A stretch of DNA of 64,000 nt from JBAXTE01 sp964653595. Its GTDB lineage: Bacteria; Bacteroidota; Bacteroidia; Bacteroidales; WCHB1-69. Numbering within the stretch: position 1 is the first letter of the stretch; the number at the start of each line of letters is the position of its first letter. This document shows positions 45,667 through 54,100 of the stretch, piece after piece. A program made the position numbers and the translations under genes. Below the pieces are notes generated by a model that worked only from the letters and a program-made list of their open reading frames with translations, did no database searches and had not been told where the DNA came from. The DNA is taken from contig CAZZHH010000004.1 in assembly GCA_964653595.1 (NCBI GenBank), forward strand, positions 33,737 through 97,736, read 5' to 3'.

Positions 45667-46632
45667 ATGAAAAAAATTATTAGAATCACATTATTATCTC
45701 TATTTATTGGAGCTATCCTGATTTCGTGTAGTCAAAAGAGTGAAAATTCGTCACGAGAGGAGAAAAAGAGTGCTATAAAAAGTGAAATGAATGCGGAATC
45801 TACAGAAATTAACAAATCTCCAAACAAGCCTATGTTGAGCAAAGAAGAGGCTTCAAATGCAACAATGGAGCAAGTGATGACTACTTCTGCTGCAAAAGTA
45901 ACAGGAATAGATTCCCTCAGAAAATTTATTCGGAAAGCAGAATTAGAATTCAAAGTGGACAATGTACTGAATTCAACGCATAAAATTGAAGATTTAACTA
46001 TCAATTTTGGTGGATTTGTAACAAATTCTTCGTTAATAAACGAGATTAACAATACACAAACTAAAAAAGTTTCATCTGATTCATCGTTAGTTATTGTGGA
46101 ATATACTGTAAAATGCAACATTACTTCTAGAATACCAAAGGCAAAATTGGATTCATTTTTAAGAAGTCTAGCGCCAATGATTCAATTTATAAACAAACGA
46201 ATTGTAACAGCGGAAGATATCCAGTTGAGCATATTAGAATCTGATTTGGCAAGACTAAGAAATCAGAACTTTGCCGACGAAACACAAGCTACATCCAATA
46301 AGGGACTTTCTTCTAGAAGAGCTGCTTTAGAAGCGCAAGCAGATGCGGATGCAGCAAGAATTGACAAATTGAGGATGTTAGATAAAGTGGAATATAGTAC
46401 CGTTGACATTGTCATTTACCAAAACAAAGAGGTAAAATACGAGATGATAGCATGTGAAAATTACGATAAATATGAACCCACTTTTGGTGCCCGAATGTGG
46501 ACTTCTATTAAAAAAGGATTTTATATAATTCAAGAGTTATTGTTTTTTGCAATGAACTTCTGGGGGGTTATTCTTTTTGGATTTATTGTCTATTTTGCTT
46601 CTACCAGAGCATATAAGAGATTCAAGAAATAA
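45667..46632 (+). CDS. DUF4349 lipoprotein with a C-terminal membrane anchor
   Basis: The 321-residue protein begins with a lipoprotein signal peptide (acylated Cys21 in AILISCSQ). After a charged low-complexity stretch (about 23-65), the DUF4349 domain runs from about 85 to 270 with RKFIRKAELEFKVDNV, IEDLTINFGGFVTNSS and a helical hairpin rich in Ala/Asp/Arg (about 220-240). A single membrane helix lies near 292-315, followed by a basic tail (RAYKRFKK). Its function is unknown. Both a lipid anchor and a C-terminal membrane helix suggest it is held close to a membrane. Confidence 0.82.
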   Translation: MKKIIRITLLSLFIGAILISCSQKSENSSREEKKSAIKSEMNAESTEINKSPNKPMLSKEEASNATMEQVMTTSAAKVTGIDSLRKFIRKAELEFKVDNVLNSTHKIEDLTINFGGFVTNSSLINEINNTQTKKVSSDSSLVIVEYTVKCNITSRIPKAKLDSFLRSLAPMIQFINKRIVTAEDIQLSILESDLARLRNQNFADETQATSNKGLSSRRAALEAQADADAARIDKLRMLDKVEYSTVDIVIYQNKEVKYEMIACENYDKYEPTFGARMWTSIKKGFYIIQELLFFAMNFWGVILFGFIVYFASTRAYKRFKK

Positions 46633-46654
46633 AGCAAACTTTTTATAAATTGAT

Positions 46655-46686
46655 TTTGGAATATTAAATTATTTATCATAAATTTG
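46655..46686 (+). promoter_or_regulatory. Promoter of the PUR-family gene (complete Bacteroidota type)
   Basis: TTTG at 46655-46658, a 20-base spacer and TAAATTTG at 46679-46686 match the Bacteroidota consensus fully. The ATG at 46711 is 24 bases downstream. Confidence 0.8.
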
Positions 46687-46710
46687 CGTTAACAAATTAA
46701 ATAAATAGAG

Positions 46711-46989
46711 ATGGAAGAGGTAGAATTGAAAGAAAATGGAATTATTTATTCAAAATCAGTTAGAGCTGGAAAACGAACTTACTTTTTTGATGTAAGAATG
46801 TCGAAAAATGGAGAAAAATATCTGGTGATTGCGGAAAGCAAAAAGATAGTAAACCCAACAACGGGTGAATTTCAATTTGAAAAACATAAAATTTTTCTTT
46901 ACAATGAAGATTTTGACAACTTTACCGATACTTTCAACAATACCATAAAATACATTAAAACTGGCGAAAAACCAGAAGAAAATGAATAG
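46711..46989 (+). CDS. DUF3276 / PUR-family DNA/RNA-binding protein
   Basis: A 92-residue protein with the single PUR repeat found across Bacteroidota: IYSKSVRAGKRTYFFDVRMSKNGEKYLVIAESKK in two halves (about residues 11-44), then EFQFEKHKIFLYNEDFDNF (48-67) and a short tail. Such proteins resemble PUR-alpha and a Borrelia single-stranded nucleic-acid-binding homologue. The role in Bacteroidota is not settled. It has a textbook promoter just upstream and a strong terminator just downstream, so it is a single-gene unit, probably well expressed. Confidence 0.9.
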   Translation: MEEVELKENGIIYSKSVRAGKRTYFFDVRMSKNGEKYLVIAESKKIVNPTTGEFQFEKHKIFLYNEDFDNFTDTFNNTIKYIKTGEKPEENE

Positions 46990-47018
46990 ATAAACTTTTC
47001 TTATATTTCTTAACACAT

Positions 47019-47047
47019 AAAAAAAGAGCGATCAAGCTCTTTTTTTT
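47019..47047 (+). terminator. Terminator of the PUR-family gene
   Basis: A-run plus AAGAGC, 6-base loop, GCTCTT plus T-run; the stem is perfect and A/T flanks lengthen it. It ends the PUR-family transcript and could also act on the opposite strand behind the Hpt gene. Confidence 0.85.
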
Positions 47048-47214
47048 ATAGTGTGTCCATTCTTTATAAAATATAAATTACTGATTGATTTGCTTTTAAA
47101 TCAAAACATTTGAGTGTCAATATTTCAATCAATAAATACTAGATCCATTGGGAAATATTCATAAAAAGATTTAGCTAAAAAAACAAAAGAGAACTTTATA
47201 AAATACTAATGAAT

Positions 47215-47547
47215 CTATTTAACAAGCTCTTTTAGATCGATTGCTAATTTATTAGACAATACTGAAATCTCTTCCAATAAAATTTCAACTCCTTCCATTT
47301 GTCCATTTTTTGCCATTTGCTCCATTTTCTGAGCTAAATCGCGTAGGTCCATGTCGTACATTGCACTAACAGTACCTTTATATTTGTGTGCAACTTGAGC
47401 TAAAATTGCAGAGTTACCATCAAAAATTGCTTGATCCATATTTTTCAAAGCCAATTTATAATCCTCAATAAACATTAATATAATCTCGTTGAGAACCTCT
47501 TGGTCAAAATCTTCATAGCTTTCTAAAAACATTGATTTATTGAGCAT
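47215..47547 (-). CDS. Histidine phosphotransfer (Hpt) domain protein
   Basis: The 110-residue protein is a stand-alone Hpt four-helix bundle. The phosphorylatable histidine is His54 in VAHKYKGTVSAM, with the usual Lys and Gly a few residues on. It would pass phosphate between a hybrid kinase and a response regulator in a multistep phosphorelay. No hybrid kinase is in this window. It follows the feo run after a 73-base gap that contains a promoter-like element, so it may be transcribed separately. An alternative start at MFLESYEDF is five codons later. Confidence 0.85.
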   Translation of the reverse strand: MLNKSMFLESYEDFDQEVLNEIILMFIEDYKLALKNMDQAIFDGNSAILAQVAHKYKGTVSAMYDMDLRDLAQKMEQMAKNGQMEGVEILLEEISVLSNKLAIDLKELVK

Positions 47548-47592
47548 AAGTCATACGATTAAATGTTGTTATAAAAAATATTCTATTTTTAT

Positions 47593-47619
47593 CAAAATTA
47601 TTAAAAACTAAGAGACAAA
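47593..47619 (-). promoter_or_regulatory. Possible promoter of the Hpt gene
   Basis: The minus strand reads TTTG (47616-47619), 15 bases, then TAATTTTG (47593-47600). The -7 box matches fully but the spacer is shorter than normal, so the assignment is tentative. Confidence 0.35.
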
Positions 47620-47620
47620 C

Positions 47621-47803
47621 CTATTTTTTATCTCTTTTTGCTTCATTAATTTTTGTTAAAGCACACCCCTCACATTCCGAAGTACTACACGTACCACAAT
47701 CTAACTGGTTACTTTTAAGTTGTTTGTATTTTTTTCTAAAATAAAAAAAGGTTATTAATACAGCTATTAACACTATAATCAATGTGATAATTTCTTGAAT
47801 CAT
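47621..47803 (-). CDS. FeoB-associated Cys-rich membrane protein
   Basis: The 60-residue protein has one membrane helix (about 4-21), a basic stretch FRKKYKQ, then a Cys cluster CGTCSTSECEGC (residues 36-47) and a charged tail. This is the small family encoded next to feoB in many bacteria, thought to help iron import or handle Fe(II) at the inner membrane. It lies 10 bases after an M50-like gene, which separates it from feoAB. All three genes are on the same strand and likely form one transcript. Confidence 0.85.
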   Translation of the reverse strand: MIQEIITLIIVLIAVLITFFYFRKKYKQLKSNQLDCGTCSTSECEGCALTKINEAKRDKK

Positions 47804-47813
47804 AATATCAAAA

Positions 47814-48479
47814 TTAAATTAAAAAATCAACAACACTGTGATAAACAATCCAACCATTAGTTGCTACAAAAACGAAAGCCCAAAATAAGGCAGGTATTTT
47901 AGTAACTGAAGACATTATCTTGGCATCACCTGCTTTGTTGGGGTCATTTAATGCTATCAGAAGGAGTTCGACAGGTGTATAAAGCGCCTCAAGAGACAAC
48001 ACAACCGCCATAACAAAAACGGTGAACTCTATATATTGTATGTTATTTATCCATGTTAAATAGAACATCAATGCAAGAAAACAAATAGACCAAATAGCAC
48101 CGAAAAGATTACGAACATACAATAATAACACAAAAAAATGAACAAAAAACAAGGTATATAATGCATACGTACTAAGATGATTTTTTACTAACCAAAAAAA
48201 GAGGTATCCAAAAGTTGCTGCTAACGGATATCCAGCAATAGAAGTAAAAAAAAGAGAAATTTTATTTTTAGATATCGATAACATAGAGCCTGATGTATCG
48301 CTTGATAATTCAATTTTAATTATTTTCCCCGATGTTATAAAAGCGATTATTGCATGTGATAACTCATGAATTAGTGTGTTAAAAACTCGAATAGCCACTC
48401 CGATATACGGAATTCTCATCGAAACAAAAATTGCAACTATGAACAAGTATAAATACAATGGTTTTTCAAATAAAAGCAT
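47814..48479 (-). CDS. M50-family (M50B-like) membrane metallopeptidase homologue
   Basis: I start at MLLFEKPLYLY (221 residues), the first ATG; a TTG seven codons upstream is possible. Zinc motif HELSH at residues 38-42 sits in an early membrane helix, and ALNDPNKAGDAKIM near 183-196 fits the second M50B motif with the third ligand. Six hydrophobic segments. M50B peptidases cut substrates inside the membrane, but members of this M50B-like group have no known substrate. It is placed between feoAB (29-base gap) and the Cys-rich FeoB partner (10-base gap). Confidence 0.8.
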   Translation of the reverse strand: MLLFEKPLYLYLFIVAIFVSMRIPYIGVAIRVFNTLIHELSHAIIAFITSGKIIKIELSSDTSGSMLSISKNKISLFFTSIAGYPLAATFGYLFFWLVKNHLSTYALYTLFFVHFFVLLLYVRNLFGAIWSICFLALMFYLTWINNIQYIEFTVFVMAVVLSLEALYTPVELLLIALNDPNKAGDAKIMSSVTKIPALFWAFVFVATNGWIVYHSVVDFLI

Positions 48480-48508
48480 CTTATATTTTTTACATCTCAA
48501 TATTATAA

Positions 48509-51010
48509 CTAAAAACCGAGCAAAACACCCATATTATAAACTAAATATGAAATTATCCAAGCAAGAGAAAGAGTATATACAACCGAGAATAAGCCCCATT
48601 TAGCACTCCCCGACTCTCTACTAATAGCAATAATAGACCCTACACATGGAAAGTAAATAGAGACAAAAATCATAAAAACAAAAGCTATGAGGGGTGTAAA
48701 AGCAGGTTCTCCTTTGCGACTCCCATCGATAACAGTTTGCGTTTTTAGTCGATGTGAAAAAACTTCCGTAGATTCAGATTCGTTATCCGAATGATATAAA
48801 ACCGACAATGTGCTTACAATAATTTCTTTAGCAGTTAACCCAGACAATAAGCCAATACCCATTTTCCAATCAAATCCTAATGGTTCTATAGCTGGCTCAA
48901 TAAATTTCCCAAATTGCCCCAAATAAGAATCTTCGCATTGATATGATTTATGTAAAATGGAGTATTTTTTTAAAACATCTTGCTTAAACTTTACTATAGA
49001 GTCGTTATTTATTTTAGAAACATTCATTAATGAATCGATGGAAGCAAGCTCTACAAATTTGTCTTTCTCAAGTTGTACTGTTCGTTCACTGTTAGTTGGA
49101 AAATAACTTAGTGACCAAAAAATAATAGAAGCAATTAATATTACGCCAGCAATTTTTTTCAAATACTCTTTAGCCCTATCCCACATATAGCTAGTAAGAG
49201 AGCTAACAGAAGGCATTCTGTAGGGAGGCAATTCCATTACAAATGGCATCTCAGCAGTCTTAAAAATCGTTTTTCTCAACACTAAAGCAGTCAATATCGC
49301 AAGCATAATCCCCAAAAAATAAACTGCAAACAACATTGTTGCTGATAAATCTGGGAAAAAAGCAGAGGTTAACAGTAAATATACAGGTAAACGAGCATTA
49401 CAGCTAATAAAAGGATTTATCAACATTGTGATCATCCGCTCGTTCTTATTTTCCAAAATTCTTGTGGCCATAATTGCAGGGACATTACAACCAAAACCCA
49501 TCACTAAAGGGATAAATGATTTTCCATGTAGCCCAATCTTATGCATGGATTTATCAAGGATAAAAACGGCTCTAGACATATAGCCCGATCCCTCCATGAG
49601 AGCAATAAAAAAATACAACAATAGTATATTAGGAAGAAAAATCAACACTCCTCCAACGCCGCTTATAACACCATCCACTAATAAATCTTTCAACATTCCA
49701 TCGTTAAGCATACCACTAATCCACCCCGAAAACCAATCAACTCCCAATTGAATCCATCCCATTGGATATTGCCCCAATTGGAATGTGGTATAAAACATAA
49801 ACCAAATAAAAAGAATAAAAATAGGAATGCCCCAGTATCGATGCGTTAATATTCTATCTGCAATGCTATTACGTTCTTCTGCTGTTAAAGATGGCTGTAC
49901 AAGTGTCTCTCTTAATGCTCCTACGATAAAACCTTGTTTTTTGCTAGTAATAACCTCTTCGCTATCCACTCCAAACTCCTTCTCTAGCTGATGAATTGAG
50001 ATTTTAGAAGTGTTTTCAACATGATAATAACCAGGGTATTGTTGTAATAAATGAATCGTGTCTTCATCCTTTTCTAACAACTTAATCGCTAAAAATCTAC
50101 TAGAATGTAATCTAAAAAAATCAACCGAATACTCTTTTTTTAATTGAGTTTGAATTTTTAAAATTAAATCTTCTACATATTCCCCATAATTAATGTGGAT
50201 ATGCCTTACTCCTATTTCCAAATCTTCATATACTGAAATAATTTTTTTGAGCAAAATATCCATCCATTTCGACTCCTTGGATACTATTGGGACGACGGGA
50301 AAACCAAGCAAAACTCCTAAATTAGCAATATCTAATTTTTTATTCGAGCGCTCAAATTCATCCATCATATTCAACGCAATTACCATTCGGGTATCCATAT
50401 CAATTAAATCGGTAGTTAGATACAAATTGCGTTCGAGGTTGTTTGCATCGATCGTATTTACAATGATATCAGGTTGAATTTCTCTTAAAAACGTACGTAT
50501 CGACTGATCCGTATCATTTAAAGTAGTTAAAGAGTATACACCTGGTAAATCAAAAATAGTAAATGTATAACCTTTAAATACAAACTCTTGCATTTGTTGT
50601 TCTATGGTTACTCCTGAGTAGTTTGCTACCCTCTCATTTTTGCCAGTTATAGCATTAAACAACGTGGTTTTTCCACTGTTTGGATTTCCTAATATGGCAA
50701 CTACAATTTGTTTTTTTAAATTTGGAACTGTAAGTTCATTATTTGCTAAGGTAAGAGACTCCCCGTTATCGATGTTTTCAATTGTATCAATTTGAACCAC
50801 CTCAATGCCGGATGCATCCATATTCCTTAATGCAATTCGAGATCCTCGTATCTCATACTCTACCGGATCTTTTAACGGTGCTTTTCTTACCACCACTACT
50901 TTTGATCCAGGAGTAAATCCCATTTCCATTATTCGTTTTCGATAGGTACCTTTCCCAACTATTTTGGTAATAATAGCACTTTCTTTCTCGTGTAATTCAA
51001 CTAAATTCAT
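48509..51010 (-). CDS. feoB: FeoA-FeoB fusion, ferrous iron transporter
   Basis: The 833-residue protein begins with a FeoA/SH3-like domain (about 1-75) and continues as FeoB. The G-domain has G1 GNPNSGKT (108-115), G3 DLPG (154-157) and G4 NMMD (214-217), followed by a helical linker. The membrane part (about 395-833) has the two gate-like repeats, with the conserved CN-P motifs GFGCNVPAIMATR and FPCVGSI. It imports Fe(II) across the inner membrane under control of GTP hydrolysis. Fusion of FeoA to FeoB is common in Bacteroidota. It is the first gene of a run with the M50-like and Cys-rich genes. Confidence 0.97.
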   Translation of the reverse strand: MNLVELHEKESAIITKIVGKGTYRKRIMEMGFTPGSKVVVVRKAPLKDPVEYEIRGSRIALRNMDASGIEVVQIDTIENIDNGESLTLANNELTVPNLKKQIVVAILGNPNSGKTTLFNAITGKNERVANYSGVTIEQQMQEFVFKGYTFTIFDLPGVYSLTTLNDTDQSIRTFLREIQPDIIVNTIDANNLERNLYLTTDLIDMDTRMVIALNMMDEFERSNKKLDIANLGVLLGFPVVPIVSKESKWMDILLKKIISVYEDLEIGVRHIHINYGEYVEDLILKIQTQLKKEYSVDFFRLHSSRFLAIKLLEKDEDTIHLLQQYPGYYHVENTSKISIHQLEKEFGVDSEEVITSKKQGFIVGALRETLVQPSLTAEERNSIADRILTHRYWGIPIFILFIWFMFYTTFQLGQYPMGWIQLGVDWFSGWISGMLNDGMLKDLLVDGVISGVGGVLIFLPNILLLYFFIALMEGSGYMSRAVFILDKSMHKIGLHGKSFIPLVMGFGCNVPAIMATRILENKNERMITMLINPFISCNARLPVYLLLTSAFFPDLSATMLFAVYFLGIMLAILTALVLRKTIFKTAEMPFVMELPPYRMPSVSSLTSYMWDRAKEYLKKIAGVILIASIIFWSLSYFPTNSERTVQLEKDKFVELASIDSLMNVSKINNDSIVKFKQDVLKKYSILHKSYQCEDSYLGQFGKFIEPAIEPLGFDWKMGIGLLSGLTAKEIIVSTLSVLYHSDNESESTEVFSHRLKTQTVIDGSRKGEPAFTPLIAFVFMIFVSIYFPCVGSIIAISRESGSAKWGLFSVVYTLSLAWIISYLVYNMGVLLGF

Positions 51011-51020
51011 CTTGATTCAT

Positions 51021-51048
51021 ATAAGATTACAAAAATAATCAATCTTAT
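51021..51048. promoter_or_regulatory. Operator-like inverted repeat over the feoB promoter
   Basis: ATAAGATT (51021-51028) and AATCTTAT (51041-51048) are exact inverted arms. A second, inner pair GATTA / TAATC brackets CAAAAATA (51030-51037), which on the minus strand is TATTTTTG, a -7 element. A repressor bound here would cover the feoB promoter, 11 bases from the ATG. An iron regulator (Fur or DtxR type) is the obvious guess, but the sequence is not a recognised Fur box. Confidence 0.4.
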
Positions 51049-51108
51049 TTAAATTTGGTCTAAAAAAAAATATTTTTTTTTCTCTTTTGTATTATTGGTT
51101 ACAAAACA

Positions 51109-54100
51109 TCACTTTTTTTTCTTATTAACCAAATCGGATAATTTATTAAAATCAACTCGATAGACAAAACCGACACCTTGAATATAGGGTGCATTTTGAT
51201 AGGTATAAATATTTGAATTAGAAATATTATAGACTTTTGTCCTCCACTTTCCGTCGGGAGTTATTTTAGCTTCTACAATAACATCTCCAGCTATATTATT
51301 AGGATTTTGATATGCTTTGCTTTGACCACCAGCGCTCATGCTACCCTCTATTACAAGTCTATCATTTAAAAATGCTTTTGTAATAGCAATTTGATACTCT
51401 TCAGTAGTAACCTGATCAGCAGTTTTATAGTTAAATGAGAGATTTAAATCTTTGATTTTTTGGGAGATATAATTACTTACTTGGGTCGACAAAAGTTCCA
51501 TGGTAGACATTCCCAATCCATTTCCCACAATGTTGGCATTTTGATTTGAAATGGTTGGCTCGAATTGATTTAACACCAACAATGAAAAAGTTTGACGTAT
51601 CATATTCTGATCATTTGTAGTGTCGATTGCATTAAAAATCATAGAGCTGGTTGCATTATCCACATTTGGAAGTTCGATGCCAAATTTCACGTTAGGATTC
51701 AACAGTTTACCACTCAACTTTACAACGCTCATCACATTTATTTTTCGAGAATAGCTGTTTGAAGTTGAAGAATCTAAAGCTAGTAGTGACGAAATGGAAG
51801 TAAGAACGGGATATTTTGCCTTTATATCAATTTCTGCGTCAGATGGATCACCATTCCAATAAACAGTTCCACCTTCTTCAATTTTGAAGGTTTTATTTAC
51901 AACATCTTTCAACTTCATCTCATATTGACCTTTGGAGACTACGAAAGTTCCAAACATAGCGAAATCACCTTTTGTATTTACATTCATTCGGATATTTCCA
52001 CTGCCCGATCCATGAAGAGATCCACCCGTTGAAGGGTCTAAAAAAACATGAAATTTTGCCTCGGGTGTAACATTAAACAACATGTTGATAGAAAGTCCTA
52101 AATCTACAAATGTATTTTTTCTTTCTATTTGTTTATTTTGCTTTACAGAAACAAAATTGATATAGGATGACTTGTCTACTACCGTATTAAAATTAATTGG
52201 CACAGAGACATCGGTATTTTCATTTGTTTCTACTTGAGCATCAATTACAATATTTGGCGCTTCTCCGTATATTCGCACCATTCCAGTACCATACCCTTTT
52301 CCATAAAAAAGATCATTCATAGAACGAGTAGTGTTCATTGCCATTAAATTCAACAATTTCAAAGAGACATCCAATTTAAAATTTTTAAAATCGTTATGCG
52401 AAACCCAACCATTGATTACCCCAGTTTTAAAATGACCATCCGTGGCCACTACAGAGTCAAATAATATCCGATTGTGTTGCAACTCTATCTCTTGATTTAT
52501 AGTATATTCGGTATTAAGATAATTCACCCCAATAACCGTTCGCATTAACTTAATTTTTCCTGCAATTTGAGGACGATTGATGGTGCCAATAATTTTCAAT
52601 TTACCTGATGCTAAGCCATCCACTCGATAAAAAAGGGTCTTTAAATAAGGTTCAATAATTGCTAATTTTAAATTTAAAATTTCTGCATCCATTTCAAGTT
52701 TTTGATTTTTCGGATAAAAATAACCTTGAATAGACACTGGTTTTGTCTCCCCTTTATTCCCTCGATACAAAGCATCTATATTTACAAAAAGCCCATTTTT
52801 GCGCTCATCCCAGGCCGAAACTACATTTGCATTTCCCAACTTCTGACTATTTAGGCCTAATCCCAATACTTTCATATTGATAATAATCGAAAATTTATCA
52901 AAAATTCTAGATAATTCTACTTCTCCGTTTATAATGCCATCAAGGTCAAAATTTCGATGATTTGACCATGTATCTACTTCAGAAATATTAAAATTTAAAA
53001 GCTTCACCAAAATGATGTCATCTGGGTTTTTCGAAGCTGCTCCGTCAATTAGCACCTGTTTTTCATTTGAATAGCATCGAAGGTTAGAAATATCAAACTC
53101 ATTTTTATTTACAAAAAAAGAATTATTTGGATCTATATGCCAAATCGAGTCGTTTGCATAGATATTTGCAGAAGTAAATGAACCATTTAGAAATGGAGAT
53201 TTACCAAAAATTAATTTTCCATTCAACAAACTTTGTTGATCAAAATGGTTGTTGCTATTCCACCCAATTGAATAAATTAGGCTATCGTTTTTTAGAGTTG
53301 AGGCAAATTTAATGTTTGAAAATAAAAAGGTGTCTTTTTTCGACCATAAAAACTCCTTACATTCTAACCAAATATTCAACAACGAATCTTTAGATGCACC
53401 CATTAAATGGATTTCTTTAAAGCCCATCGATCCTACCAAGAGAGAGTCTGTATTGACTTTAAAATCCAAATGTTGAGTTATTGTATTGAAATATCCAGTT
53501 AATTTCGTATTTCCTTTAGCTCGTAATTTGGGCATAAAAAGAACAGAAATTGGATCAGATTCTTTAATGTTTACATTAAAACTTAAAAATCTACGTTCAA
53601 TATTTGGGGCTAGTTTTTCAAAATTATAGTTTTTTTGTGATTTTGTATTTAACGATACAACATTGTTTAATAGACTTCTTTCAGGAGCATAAGAAGGAAG
53701 ATACTTTTTTACAATAAAGTTAAACGAACTTGAAAGATCACTCATATCGAATTTTCCATTCATCGACATATCAATCCAATCAGATTTTAACAAAATAGAA
53801 CGATATCCCATTTCATCGTTTTCGGATACCAAATCGATATTATCGATGGAATAATTTCGATTATTCTCATAATATTTGGTATTATAAAAAACAATCTGTC
53901 CAACAAAATCATCGAATTTTGAACCAGTTATGGATGCATTCATTCTTGTAGATAAAGAAGAATTTGGATCTCTATTTACAATTTGTAATGCCGATAATTT
54001 CGCATGGTCTACATCGGCAAAAAACTGATAGGAAGGGCTCTTTTTTGAGTAATCAACTGTTCCATTGAAATCTAAAAACAACATAGGGTCATCGATTAGT

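Noticed and set aside
45732..46121. 129-codon minus-strand ORF antisense to the DUF4349 gene
   Set aside because: The plus-strand frame has a lipobox, a known domain and a membrane helix; the antisense product shows nothing recognisable.
46756..47016. 86-codon minus-strand ORF over the PUR-family gene
   Set aside because: Antisense to a conserved family with its own promoter and terminator; the product is a Phe-rich shadow.
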